From the NCBI GenBank assembly GCA_017942025.1, contig JAGAVH010000046.1, forward strand, positions 1 to 64,000: a stretch of 64,000 nucleotides of DNA, in the 5' to 3' direction. Positions 33,291 through 41,545 of this stretch are shown piece by piece. The notes under the pieces are model-generated. The model was not told the DNA's origin and did not search any database. It saw nothing but the letters and a program-made list of their open reading frames with translations. Origin of the DNA: Ruminiclostridium sp. (GTDB lineage Bacteria > Bacillota > Clostridia > Oscillospirales > Ruminococcaceae). Numbering within the stretch: position 1 is the first letter of the stretch; every line of letters starts with the position of its first letter. The position numbers were made by a program, and so were the translations under genes.

Positions 33291-33352
33291 AATTATATGC
33301 TATTAATCCGTATTTTTCTACCCTCTAATTAAGTCTTCTGAAAGGAAACGTT

Positions 33353-34021
33353 ATGACCGACATTCTTATAGTTGAAGATAACAAAGAATTAGCTACCCTG
33401 CTGTGTGATTTTCTCCGAGGGGAAAATTACACGGTAAAAGTAGCCGAAACAGGAGAAAAAGCTTTGTCCCTTTATGAAAGTAACGGGACAAGGCTTATTG
33501 TCCTTGATATAATGCTACCCGGCATTGACGGCTTTGCTGTATGCAAGAAAATACGTGAAGAAAGCAATACTCCTATTCTTATCGTAAGTGCCAAAAACGA
33601 AAAGGACGATAAGCTGACAGGGCTTACTCTCGGTGCGGATGATTACATAGAAAAGCCTTATGATATTGATATAATGCTGGCGAAGATTTCAGGTATATTC
33701 AAGCGAAGATATGCCGTAGACGAGATTATTGACGGTGATATAAGAATAAACAAGGCAAGCCGCAACGTTTATAAAAACGATATAGAAATAGAGATGACCG
33801 CCAAGGAATATGAGCTACTTGTTCTGCTGATGGAAAACAAGGGTAAGGCTCTGACAAAGGAATATCTGTTTAATCAGATATGGGGTAGCGACAGCTTTTC
33901 CGAGCAACAGACGCTGACGGTACATATAAAATGGTTAAGGCAGAAGATAGAGGATGACGCAAAAAATCCGAAGAGAATACTGACGGTATGGGGAGTAGGC
34001 TACAGATATGAAAGCATTTAA
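33353..34021 (+). CDS. OmpR/PhoB-family response regulator
   Basis: 222 aa. Receiver domain at 1-115 with the acidic pair IVEDN, phosphoacceptor Asp in LIVLDIMLPGIDG, and Lys in YIEKPYD. Winged-helix DNA-binding domain at about 128-222 (MTAKEYELLVLLMENKGKALTKEYL ... TVHIKWLRQKIEDD). AAAGGA precedes the ATG. It overlaps the histidine kinase by 14 nt, so both are made together. Its likely target is the ABC pair upstream. Confidence 0.93.
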   Translation: MTDILIVEDNKELATLLCDFLRGENYTVKVAETGEKALSLYESNGTRLIVLDIMLPGIDGFAVCKKIREESNTPILIVSAKNEKDDKLTGLTLGADDYIEKPYDIDIMLAKISGIFKRRYAVDEIIDGDIRINKASRNVYKNDIEIEMTAKEYELLVLLMENKGKALTKEYLFNQIWGSDSFSEQQTLTVHIKWLRQKIEDDAKNPKRILTVWGVGYRYESI

Positions 34022-35234
34022 CAGGATCTCTGTAATAGTCAGTATAGCGATAATCCTTCTCTTTGCTATAGCAAATATAGTCCTGATAAGCGGTGACAAG
34101 GACAGCGGCAGACCGTATCTTGTCGAGGTTTCAAGATTATCGGAAGAAATTGAGAAAAGCGGAAATATCCCTGATTTATCTGACTTAAAACACGTTACCG
34201 CTGTTGTAAAGCAGGGAGATGACTTTTATACATCCCACAGCGATTACGTCATAAGAGAAATAAAGGGTGAGCTTTACCGCTTTGATTATACGGCAGATAA
34301 CAGTATTAAACACAGAGAGCTTATTATTACCGTTAATATAATTCTTGGTATAATGGCTCTGCTGATAATAGCGGTAATGGTTTTTATAAGAGTAAAGATT
34401 CTTACTCCTTTTGAAAAGCTGACAGACGTACCCTACGAGCTGTCAAAGGGTAACCTTACCACTCCCGTAAAGGAAACGAAAAACCGCTTTTTCGGAAGAT
34501 TTATCTGGGGTGTGGACTTACTCCGTGAAAATATGGAGGAGCAGAAGGAACGGGAGCTGAAGCTACAGCGGGATAAAAAGATGCTGTTACTTTCCCTTTC
34601 GCACGATATAAAGACTCCTCTTTCCGCAATAAAGCTATATTCAAAGGCACTTTCAAAGGGGCTTTATTCCGACAAGGAAAAACAGCTTGAAATTGCAGAA
34701 AATATAAATAGCAAGGCTGACGAAATAGAAGGGTATGTATCTCAGATAATCACCGCATCAAGAGAGGACTTTTTAAGTTTAGATGTGAACAACGGCGAAT
34801 TCTACTTATCCGAGCTTATAAGCAAGATAAAAGTATATTACACTGAAAAGCTCTCTTTGATAAAGACAGAGTTTAGTGTAGATGAATACAATGACTGTAT
34901 TCTTAAAGGAGATATCGACCGAAGCATTGAAGTAATACAGAATATTGTGGAAAATGCCATAAAATACGGAGATGGTAAAAAAATCAGTATTGAATTTTCT
35001 ACGGAAGACGGCAGTATTCTTGTAACAGTAAAAAACAGCGGCCGTTCTCTCAGCTCAGCAGACCTGCCGCATATTTTTGAAAGCTTCTGGAGAGGCGAAA
35101 ACGCTGAAAAGGAAAAAGGCAGCGGTCTCGGATTATACATCTGCCGTCAGCTTATGCTTAAAATGAACGGCGAAGCCTTTGCTGAAATAAAGGGCGATGA
35201 TATATGTGTTACGGCAGTATTTACAAAGGCGTAA
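34008..35234 (+). CDS. sensor histidine kinase
   Basis: 408-aa membrane sensor. Helix at about 7-27, an ectodomain of about 80 residues, helix at about 107-127, HAMP linker (ILTPFEKLTDVPYELSKGN), dimerisation helix with the H-box LSLSHDIKTPLSAIKLYSK, N-box NIVENAIKYGDG, and G-box GSGLGLYICRQL. All catalytic boxes are intact. Start overlaps the regulator gene. The signal is unknown; the ABC neighbours suggest envelope stress or a peptide. Confidence 0.92.
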   Translation: MKAFNRISVIVSIAIILLFAIANIVLISGDKDSGRPYLVEVSRLSEEIEKSGNIPDLSDLKHVTAVVKQGDDFYTSHSDYVIREIKGELYRFDYTADNSIKHRELIITVNIILGIMALLIIAVMVFIRVKILTPFEKLTDVPYELSKGNLTTPVKETKNRFFGRFIWGVDLLRENMEEQKERELKLQRDKKMLLLSLSHDIKTPLSAIKLYSKALSKGLYSDKEKQLEIAENINSKADEIEGYVSQIITASREDFLSLDVNNGEFYLSELISKIKVYYTEKLSLIKTEFSVDEYNDCILKGDIDRSIEVIQNIVENAIKYGDGKKISIEFSTEDGSILVTVKNSGRSLSSADLPHIFESFWRGENAEKEKGSGLGLYICRQLMLKMNGEAFAEIKGDDICVTAVFTKA

Positions 35235-35263
35235 ATTCAACGATTTAAATCATTTCAAATACA

Positions 35264-35300
35264 AAAGCCACTTTTGATTTTGCATCAGAAGTGGCTTTTT
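35264..35300. terminator. bidirectional terminator
   Basis: AAAAGCCACTTTTGA and TCAGAAGTGGCTTTT arms around a short loop, T-runs on both strands, between the kinase gene (+) and the feo operon (-). Confidence 0.85.
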
Positions 35301-35309
35301 AAACATTTA

Positions 35310-35489
35310 TTATACTATTTTTTCTTCCTCATCATCTTTTTTTCTTGAAGCTGCACAAAGCGCTCCATTCGGGCAATTTGAACATTGTCCTCCGCAAAGA
35401 GGCTTTCCTGCCTTTTTATCACGTCTTAACTGCACGATAGCTAAAACAAGTATCGCCGCTACTATAAGCGAAACAATAACTGTAGGCAT
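35310..35489 (-). CDS. FeoB-associated Cys-rich membrane protein
   Basis: 59-aa protein: an N-terminal membrane helix (MPTVIVSLIVAAILVLAIV), a basic patch (LRRDKKAGKP), then the cysteine cluster LCGGQCSNCPNGALC and an acidic-lysine tail. This is the small protein that follows feoB in many Firmicutes and Bacteroidetes; a role in Fe2+ handling at the FeoB pore is assumed. The start at 35489 has AAAGGAG 6 nt upstream. It lies 17 nt after feoB, so the same operon. Confidence 0.9.
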   Translation of the reverse strand: MPTVIVSLIVAAILVLAIVQLRRDKKAGKPLCGGQCSNCPNGALCAASRKKDDEEEKIV

Positions 35490-35506
35490 AATGTTCTCCT
35501 TTCAAA

Positions 35507-37909
35507 TCAGGACTTTACCTTCGCTTTATAAGCTGTGTAATCCTTCTGAGGTCTTACAAGCATAAAGATTAGGAATGCAAGTGCAAGGATACCGAAAATA
35601 AGTCCAACTACGTTTAATGTACCTGTAAAGATACTACCAATCTGGAATACGATAAGTGAAACCAGATAAGCGAATACACACTGATATGTGATTGCAAAAG
35701 CTGTCCACTTTGCGCTGTTCATCTCTCTCTTGATTGCACCCATTGCGGCAAAGCAAGGAGCACAGAGAAGGTTGAAGATAAGGAAGGAATAACCTGCAAG
35801 AGGGGTCATACCCATAAAGTCGAGTACACCAAGTACCGCAACAACCTCTTCCTTGGCTATAAGTCCCATAATTGTTGCAATTGCAGAAACGGGATTGCCG
35901 AAGCCTAAGGGAGCAAATAACCAGCAGATAGCGTTACCAATCATACCGAGCACGCTGTCTGTAAGCTCGATTTCTGTGCTGAAGCCGAAGGTACCGTCTG
36001 CGAGTGTTCCGAAGCAGGAGCCTGCCCAGATGATAACTGTTGAGAGCAGAATAACAGTACCTGCCTTTTTGATGAAGGACCAGCCACGTTCCCACATGCT
36101 TCTGAAAAGATTTCCTATAGTGGGAAGATGATATGCAGGAAGCTCTAAAACGAAGGGAGCTACCTCGCCTGCAAAGGGTCTTGTTTTCTTGAGCATAATA
36201 CCTGAAATAACGATAGCCGCACAGCCTACAAAGAAGGCGCTGGGAGCTACCCACCAGGCATTGCCGAATAAGGAGCCTGCGATAAGTGCTACGATAGGCA
36301 TCTTTGCACCGCAGGGGATAAAGGTTGTAGTCATAATCGTCATACGACGGTCACGTTCATTTTCGATGGTACGGGACGCCATAACACCGGGAACACCACA
36401 GCCTACGCCTATAAGCATAGGGATAAAGGACTTACCTGAAAGACCGAACTTTCTGAAAATTCTGTCCATAACAAAGGCAATTCTTGACATATAGCCGCAA
36501 GCCTCCAGGAATGCAAGCATAAGGAAGAGTACAAGCATCTGGGGTACGAAGCCCAGTACCGCACCGACACCTGCTATAATACCGTCGAGAATAAGAGATT
36601 TGAGCCAGCCGTCAACGGAGATTGCATCCAGTCCCTGCTCTACAAGAACGGGAACACCGGGTACCCATACGCCATAGTCTTCGGGAGCGGGAGCACCCTC
36701 CATAGCTTCTTCTACAAGAGCATTTACATCATAGCCGGACTGGGCAAGACTGTCACCGTAAGAGCCGAGAGCTTCTTCAAAAGCACCGTAGTCGCCGTCC
36801 TGTACAGCACCAAGTACATCCTCTGCACCGATAACACCCTTATCAGCCGCCGACTGGGTTAAATTCAGAACTTCTTCCGTAAAGATATTTTCTGAAGCAT
36901 AAGCGTCTGTTGCTTCTTCAAACTCGCCTACACCTATATTGAACAGATGGAAACCGTCACCGAAAAGTCCGTCGTTTGTCCAGTCTGTCACCCAGGTACC
37001 TACCGTTGTAACGGATATGTAGTAAACTATAAACATAATTACCGCAAAGATAGGTAAAGCTAAAATTCTGTTGGTTACAATTCTATCTATTTTATCAGAA
37101 ATGGTGAGAGCGCCCTTATTCTTCTTTACAAAGCACTTTTTAACCACTTCCTCGATATAGAGGTATCTTTCGTTTATGATGATGCTCTCTGAATCGTCGT
37201 CAAGCTCTTCTTCAGCAGAGAGAATATCCTTTTCAATGTGACTTGAAATCTCCTCGGAAAGATTCATCACTTCAAGCACCTTTTCATCTCTTTCAAAGAG
37301 CTTTATTGAATACCATCTCTGCTGCTCTTCGGGGATATCGTGAAGAAGATATTCTTCGATATGAGCAAGTGCATGCTCTACGCAACCACCGAAACGATGT
37401 CTCGGAGGAGTGATAGTTTTTTCTCTGGCAGCCTTTATCGCAAGCTCTGCCGCCTCGGTTATACCTGTTTCCTTTAAAGCGGAAATGGTAACCACCTTAC
37501 ATCCAAGCTCTTTTGAGAGCTTTTCGATATCGATCTTGTCGCCGTTCTTTTCTACTATATCCATCATATTGATAGCGCAGACAACGGGTATGCCGATTTC
37601 TATAAGCTGAGTAGTAAGATAGAGGTTACGCTCTATATTCGTACCATCCACGATATTGAGAATGGCGTCAGGCTGTTCGCCTACAAGATAATTTCTTGCT
37701 ACTACTTCTTCGAGTGTGTAGGGTGATAAGGAATAGATACCGGGCAGGTCGGTGATTATTACGCCTTCTACTCCTTTCATCTTGCCTTCTTTCTTTTCTA
37801 CAGTAACGCCAGGCCAGTTGCCTACAAACTGATTTGATCCTGTCAGAGCGTTAAATAATGTTGTTTTGCCGCAGTTAGGATTACCTGCAAGCGCAATTCT
37901 GATTTCCAT
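35507..37909 (-). CDS. feoB: ferrous iron transporter FeoB
   Basis: 800-aa Fe2+ importer. N-terminal G-domain with GNPNCGKTTLFN (G1), DLPGIYSLSPYT (G3) and CAINMMDI (G4), GDI-like helical domain to about 270, then the polytopic core with two Gate motifs (GVGCGVPGVMASR, CAPCFAAMGAIKRE). Between the first and second core helices is an unusually long acidic, Gly/Ala-rich external loop of roughly 120 residues (around AYASENIFTEEVLN to GVWVPGVPVL). AAAGGGAC precedes the ATG. Follows feoA by 79 bp, with a metal-type operator between. Confidence 0.95.
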   Translation of the reverse strand: MEIRIALAGNPNCGKTTLFNALTGSNQFVGNWPGVTVEKKEGKMKGVEGVIITDLPGIYSLSPYTLEEVVARNYLVGEQPDAILNIVDGTNIERNLYLTTQLIEIGIPVVCAINMMDIVEKNGDKIDIEKLSKELGCKVVTISALKETGITEAAELAIKAAREKTITPPRHRFGGCVEHALAHIEEYLLHDIPEEQQRWYSIKLFERDEKVLEVMNLSEEISSHIEKDILSAEEELDDDSESIIINERYLYIEEVVKKCFVKKNKGALTISDKIDRIVTNRILALPIFAVIMFIVYYISVTTVGTWVTDWTNDGLFGDGFHLFNIGVGEFEEATDAYASENIFTEEVLNLTQSAADKGVIGAEDVLGAVQDGDYGAFEEALGSYGDSLAQSGYDVNALVEEAMEGAPAPEDYGVWVPGVPVLVEQGLDAISVDGWLKSLILDGIIAGVGAVLGFVPQMLVLFLMLAFLEACGYMSRIAFVMDRIFRKFGLSGKSFIPMLIGVGCGVPGVMASRTIENERDRRMTIMTTTFIPCGAKMPIVALIAGSLFGNAWWVAPSAFFVGCAAIVISGIMLKKTRPFAGEVAPFVLELPAYHLPTIGNLFRSMWERGWSFIKKAGTVILLSTVIIWAGSCFGTLADGTFGFSTEIELTDSVLGMIGNAICWLFAPLGFGNPVSAIATIMGLIAKEEVVAVLGVLDFMGMTPLAGYSFLIFNLLCAPCFAAMGAIKREMNSAKWTAFAITYQCVFAYLVSLIVFQIGSIFTGTLNVVGLIFGILALAFLIFMLVRPQKDYTAYKAKVKS

Positions 37910-37936
37910 ATATCCTTGATGTCCCTTTCTTTAATC

Positions 37937-37961
37937 GTTAGTTTCAGCTAACTGTATTATA
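37937..37961 (-). promoter_or_regulatory. feoB operator (GTTAG-N6-CTAAC) next to a -10 box
   Basis: GTTAGTTTCAGCTAAC (37937-37952), just downstream of TATAAT (37956-37961, minus strand). The -35 is weak. Same palindrome as five other sites in the cluster. Confidence 0.75.
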
Positions 37962-37988
37962 CAATAAAAACGTCTGTTTTTTTCAGAT

Positions 37989-38210
37989 TTATTCTGTTTC
38001 TATCATTTCAGCATCAGCCTTGCGGAGTGATAGCTCATAACCTCTTACGTTTATTTCAATAGGATCACCTAAAGGAGCTACCTTTCTGACGGTAATTTCT
38101 ACACCCTTTGTGATGCCCATATCCATAATTCTTCTTCTTAAAGCGCCCTGACCACCGACCTTTACTACCTTTACAGGCTTGCCGATCTTTGCGTCCTTTA
38201 ACGTTGCCAT
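37989..38210 (-). CDS. feoA: ferrous iron transport accessory protein FeoA
   Basis: 73-aa SH3-like protein that assists FeoB on its cytosolic side. Typical phrases: GKPVKVVKVGG, LRRRIMDMGITKGVEITVRKVAPLGDPIEINVRGYELSLRKADA. Complete. AAAAGGGG precedes the ATG. First of the feo genes, with a consensus promoter and two operators upstream. Confidence 0.95.
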   Translation of the reverse strand: MATLKDAKIGKPVKVVKVGGQGALRRRIMDMGITKGVEITVRKVAPLGDPIEINVRGYELSLRKADAEMIETE

Positions 38211-38251
38211 ATGTTGTTCCCCTTTTCTTTCAGGATTATATAATTTTTAAA

Positions 38252-38267
38252 GTTAGGTTATACTAAC
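38252..38267 (-). promoter_or_regulatory. iron-type operator 2 upstream of feoA
   Basis: GTTAGGTTATACTAAC, in the feoA leader. Shares the GTTAG-N6-CTAAC pattern. Confidence 0.7.
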
Positions 38268-38284
38268 TGCGTTTGTTTTTAAAA

Positions 38285-38336
38285 GTTAGCATCTGCTAAC
38301 CATAGATATTATACTACCTTGTCTCACATTTGTCAA
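38285..38336 (-). promoter_or_regulatory. feoA promoter with operator at the start site
   Basis: TTGACA (38331-38336), 17 bp, TATAAT (38308-38313) on the minus strand, followed by GTTAGCATCTGCTAAC (38285-38300) exactly where transcription should begin. This is a textbook repressor position. Confidence 0.85.
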
Positions 38337-38385
38337 GGTAAAATATGGTTTATTTTGTGTTTTGTAGGTTTGCACATAACATCTG

Positions 38386-38401
38386 GTTAGTTTATGCTAA
38401 C
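38386..38401. promoter_or_regulatory. iron-type operator 4, upstream of the feoA promoter
   Basis: GTTAGTTTATGCTAAC, 50 bp upstream of the feoA -35 box. It may support cooperative binding. Confidence 0.65.
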
Positions 38402-38429
38402 TTATAGTTAAAATGACAATACTGTGTAT

Positions 38430-39002
38430 CTATGATATCTTCAATGCCCGATAAAAATCAACGCCCTCGTTCAGCCTGTTGCAAAGAAATCTTCTGCACT
38501 TCTCATAGTTATCGAATATACACCTTGCCTTTTCGGGACATCCGTAAACCTTCCAATAACCGCAGAGCTTGAAGTTCTCTCCCTTGTTTTTTATAAAGCC
38601 CTCCACGTCCTCAATGGGATAACCGAGAAATATACCGATTTCGTGGGGAAAATCCTCCGACTCTCTTATTCTTCGGGACAGAAAGCTGATATAAACGTCT
38701 ATGTCGCAGTCTGTCGGATAACCGCAAAGAGAAAGTATGCGTTCTGCATTCTTATCTGCCAGTCTTTCTGAAAGCTGTTTTTCGTTATACACAAGAAGCA
38801 AGGAACGGCTTTTGCAGTTACAAAGCACTCTGCTTTTTATTCCCTTCACCTCTACCCTTGTGTTGAAATTAGTGCTTTCGCTGTAAAGCTCGGAATCATC
38901 CATAGCAAGCGATACAAGGCTTGCACATTTTATACCGAGTAAGGTCGGTGCCGTATGAAAGGCTATCTTTTTAATAAAATCGTTGTATAATTTATTGTAC
39001 AT
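38430..39002 (-). CDS. DUF3793 family protein
   Basis: 190-aa soluble protein. Conserved DUF3793 features: FHTAPTLLGIKCASLVSL near the start, LLLVYNEKQL, ERILSLCGYP, FPHEIGIFLGYPIEDVEGFI and CGYWKVYG(C) followed by the Cys-rich CPEKARCIFDNYEKCRRF. Function unknown; occurrence beside feo genes in Clostridia and the operator before it suggest a role in iron limitation or heme/flavin adjustment, an inference. GGAGGAG precedes the ATG. Confidence 0.85.
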   Translation of the reverse strand: MYNKLYNDFIKKIAFHTAPTLLGIKCASLVSLAMDDSELYSESTNFNTRVEVKGIKSRVLCNCKSRSLLLVYNEKQLSERLADKNAERILSLCGYPTDCDIDVYISFLSRRIRESEDFPHEIGIFLGYPIEDVEGFIKNKGENFKLCGYWKVYGCPEKARCIFDNYEKCRRFLCNRLNEGVDFYRALKIS

Positions 39003-39016
39003 ATCTCCTCCTTTGA

Positions 39017-39032
39017 GTTAGCCAAAACTAAC
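39017..39032 (-). promoter_or_regulatory. iron-type operator before the DUF3793 gene
   Basis: GTTAGCCAAAACTAAC, 15 bp before the start codon. A TTGACA lies on the minus strand just upstream, so the palindrome may sit between -35 and -10. Confidence 0.7.
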
Positions 39033-39056
39033 TAGCCTGTCAAAAAATAAGCAGAT

Positions 39057-39338
39057 TCATCTGCAATACTGTTCGAGTACACCTTTTAATGCCGTTACAC
39101 CAGCGGTATGTATTCTGACTACGGGGATAGCCTTTTTCTCTGATTTTTTATTCACGCTGTTCAGCATCTTATGCGAACAGGTACCAGTGAATACCACCAT
39201 CAGATCGGGAGTATCCAGCTTACTTTCAAAATCGGTCTGCATCTTAGTAAAGACCTTTGCCTTACAGTTGTAGGATTTGCAAATATCCTTGTAACGAGTC
39301 ACCATACAGTCGTTACCGCCTATCAGTACTACGCTCAT
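39057..39338 (-). CDS. DUF2325 family protein
   Basis: 93-aa Rossmann-like protein. The start MSVVLIGGNDCMV, then LMVVFTGTCSHKMLNSV and IPVVRIHTAGVTALKGVL match DUF2325, whose members carry a conserved Cys/His set (here GTCSHKM and RIHTAG). Function unknown. AAAGGA precedes the ATG. First gene of a same-strand series DUF2325-DUF3793-feoA-feoB, and its promoter carries the same operator. Confidence 0.85.
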   Translation of the reverse strand: MSVVLIGGNDCMVTRYKDICKSYNCKAKVFTKMQTDFESKLDTPDLMVVFTGTCSHKMLNSVNKKSEKKAIPVVRIHTAGVTALKGVLEQYCR

Positions 39339-39360
39339 AACTATTCCTTTCTGTTTTTTG

Positions 39361-39416
39361 GTTAGTTGTAACTAACTTTCTGGGATAAGTATACCACTTC
39401 TAAATTTATTTGTCAA
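39361..39416 (-). promoter_or_regulatory. DUF2325 promoter with iron-type operator
   Basis: TTGACA (39411-39416), 17 bp, TATACT (39388-39393) on the minus strand. GTTAGTTGTAACTAAC, a perfect palindrome, lies at 39361-39376 just after the -10. Confidence 0.8.
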
Positions 39417-39428
39417 GAGATTATTATT

Positions 39429-39457
39429 GCTTTTTTCAGAAAATAATGATATAATTA
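39429..39457 (+). promoter_or_regulatory. promoter of the GNAT gene
   Basis: TTGCTT, 17 bp, TATAAT in 39428-39456, on the plus strand; divergent to the DUF2325 promoter. Confidence 0.6.
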
Positions 39458-39484
39458 TCAGAGAAACAAAAGGAAGTGGAAAAA

Positions 39485-39973
39485 ATGAATATAGAAGTCA
39501 GAAAATATACCGATAGGAATATACCAAAAATGACTGAAATCTGGAATGAAATAGTCGAGGAAGGTATCGCCTTTCCGCAGGAGGATATTCTTGACGAAAG
39601 CTCTGCAAGAGAGTTTTTCGGCAGTCAGAGCTATACAGGAGTAGCCGAGGATGAAAAAGGTAATATACTCGGTCTTTACATACTGCATCCCAATAACATA
39701 GGAAGATGTGGGCATATTTCCAATGCCAGCTATGCAGTATCTTCATCTGAAAGAGGTAGGCATATCGGAGAAAAGCTGGTGCTGGATTGTATAAGTAAGG
39801 CAAAAGAGCTTGGCTTTGGGATACTGCAGTTCAATGCGGTGGTAGCTACGAATATCCATGCAAGGCATCTTTATGAGCATATCGGCTTTAAACAGCTTGG
39901 TACTATTCCTAAGGGCTTTCGTATGAAGGACGGGCATTATGAGGATATTTGTCCTTATTTTATAGAGCTATAG
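39485..39973 (+). CDS. GNAT-family N-acetyltransferase
   Basis: 162-aa acetyl-CoA-dependent transferase. Starts MNIEVRKYTDRNIPKMTEIWNEIV; acetyl-CoA site at SSERGRHIGEKLVLDCI (R-x-x-G-x-G-like loop), then AVVATNIHARHLYEHIGFKQLGT. The pattern resembles phosphinothricin/YjgM-type acetyltransferases but the acceptor is unknown. ATG at 39485 with AAGGA 10 nt upstream; a GTG three codons earlier lacks a usable ribosome site. Monocistronic, divergent from the iron cluster. Confidence 0.85.
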   Translation: MNIEVRKYTDRNIPKMTEIWNEIVEEGIAFPQEDILDESSAREFFGSQSYTGVAEDEKGNILGLYILHPNNIGRCGHISNASYAVSSSERGRHIGEKLVLDCISKAKELGFGILQFNAVVATNIHARHLYEHIGFKQLGTIPKGFRMKDGHYEDICPYFIEL

Positions 39974-40010
39974 AAAAAACCTGAGAAGAGTCTGTCTTCT
40001 CAGGCTTTTT
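39974..40010. terminator. bidirectional terminator
   Basis: CCTGAGAAG (39980-39988) pairs with CTTCTCAGG (39996-40004), flanked by an A-run and a T-run, between two convergent genes. Confidence 0.85.
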
Positions 40011-40012
40011 AA

Positions 40013-40486
40013 TTATTCTTCGATAGTAACTGACTTCATAACCTGCTTTGTTTTGGGTTTATCCTGCCAGTCGGTTTCTACTGCGGCGATTTCATCTACC
40101 ACTTCGATACCCTCTACTACCTTACCGAATGCGGCATAGTTACCGTCAAGGTGGGGAGCATCCTCGTGCATAATGAAGAACTGTGAGCTTGCAGAGTCGG
40201 GCATCATTGAACGAGCCATAGAGATAACGCCTCTTGTGTGCTTTAAGTCGTTCTTTACGCCGTTTGCTAAGAATTCGCCCTTGATGTTTTCCTTTGCGCC
40301 GCCCATTCCTGTGCCGTCAGGACAGCCGCCCTGAATCATAAAGCCGCTGATAACACGGTGGAAGGTAAGTCCGTTGTAGAAGCCTTCCTTTACAAGCTTT
40401 TCAAAGTTTGCAACTGTGATGGGTGCGTGTTCGGGATAAAGCTCAAGCTTTATCTTCTTGCCGTTTTCCATTTCAATTACTACCAT
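40013..40486 (-). CDS. peptidyl-prolyl cis-trans isomerase, cyclophilin type
   Basis: 157-aa cytosolic cyclophilin. Conserved active-site segments: FHRVISGFMIQGGCPDGTG (catalytic Arg in FHRV), SMARSMMPDSASSQFFIM and LDGNYAAFGKVVEG. No signal peptide. AAAGGAAA precedes the ATG. Downstream of the deacetylase gene on the same strand with a 38-nt gap, so possibly cotranscribed. Confidence 0.93.
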   Translation of the reverse strand: MVVIEMENGKKIKLELYPEHAPITVANFEKLVKEGFYNGLTFHRVISGFMIQGGCPDGTGMGGAKENIKGEFLANGVKNDLKHTRGVISMARSMMPDSASSQFFIMHEDAPHLDGNYAAFGKVVEGIEVVDEIAAVETDWQDKPKTKQVMKSVTIEE

Positions 40487-40524
40487 TTTATTTATTTCCT
40501 TTCATAATCGGTTTAAAACCGTTT

Positions 40525-41541
40525 TTACCACTGTGAATCCTGAGGTACTTTTGAATATATCTTGTTATCTGTGCCGTCTGTTGTAACGCCCTTTGCTTCG
40601 AAAAGCTCGGATAAGGTTACAAGCTGATAGCCCTCGTCTAAAAGATAGGGGATAAGTGACTTCAGCATTTCTACTGTGTTGTCATTTCCCTCTGCATCGT
40701 GAAGAAGGAATATTGCGCCGTCCTTTGCGCGAAGCTTCATTACCATAAATCTCTTTTCTGCTGTAACCTTTGCATCCCAGTCATTGCATCCGGTACCATT
40801 TATAAAGGTAAGGTCGATTGTATCGAACATCAGATTATTTACTGCTATGTAAGGAGGACGGAAATACTTTTCACGCTGACCTGTTATTTCAAAAATCTTA
40901 TCAGATACATACTGTACTTCAGCCTTTATTTCATCTTCGGTGAGTTTATCCATGTAAGAGTGGGATTTGGAGTGATTTGCAATCTCACAACCCATATCAA
41001 AAGCACGCTTTACTGACTTTGCAGAATCATCATTGATGTTGTTTCCTATAAGGAAGAAGGTTGCCTTTACCTTATACTCTTCCAAAACATCAAGAACCTG
41101 GTTAGTAGTTGTAGTGTTGGGACCGTCATCAAAGGTGAGGGCAATATATTTAGCCTCTGTGGGAGCAGGCTTTTCTGCTTCGGTTGTTGTCTCCGGAGCT
41201 GGAGTAGCCTGTGTTTCAGGTTCCTTTGTCGTAGTCGTCTCAGGAGCTGCCGTTTCCTCCTTTGAGGTTGTTGTAGCCTCTGTTTCAGGCTCCTTTGTCG
41301 TAGTTGTCTCAGGAGCGGATGTTTCCTCCTTTGAAGTTGTTGTAGCCTCTGTTTCGAGAACAGAGCTTTCTTCCTTGCTTTCCTCTGTTGCAGATGTTTC
41401 GTCACCGCTATCGGTCGTCGCAGAAGAGGTTACACCTGATGTTTCTGCGGGTGTGCTGATATCAGAGGATGTAGTATTTCCCGAACATCCTACCATAAGC
41501 ATTGTTACAGCAAGCGTCATGGCTAAAAGTTTTTTCTTCAT
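40525..41541 (-). CDS. polysaccharide deacetylase lipoprotein (CE4)
   Basis: 338-aa envelope lipoprotein. Lipobox MLMVGC near residue 19, a low-complexity Ser/Thr/Glu/Pro linker (about 25-130) with tandem units around TTTSKEETSAPETTTTKEP, then a NodB domain (about 135-330): TFDDGPNTTTTNQ (metal Asp), EIANHSKSHSY (metal His pair), YFRPPYI and FLLHDAEG. Expected to de-N-acetylate peptidoglycan or another glycan; the linker would span the wall. AAGGAG precedes the ATG. It follows the transglutaminase gene by 4 nt. Confidence 0.9.
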   Translation of the reverse strand: MKKKLLAMTLAVTMLMVGCSGNTTSSDISTPAETSGVTSSATTDSGDETSATEESKEESSVLETEATTTSKEETSAPETTTTKEPETEATTTSKEETAAPETTTTKEPETQATPAPETTTEAEKPAPTEAKYIALTFDDGPNTTTTNQVLDVLEEYKVKATFFLIGNNINDDSAKSVKRAFDMGCEIANHSKSHSYMDKLTEDEIKAEVQYVSDKIFEITGQREKYFRPPYIAVNNLMFDTIDLTFINGTGCNDWDAKVTAEKRFMVMKLRAKDGAIFLLHDAEGNDNTVEMLKSLIPYLLDEGYQLVTLSELFEAKGVTTDGTDNKIYSKVPQDSQW

Positions 41542-41545
41542 TGTT

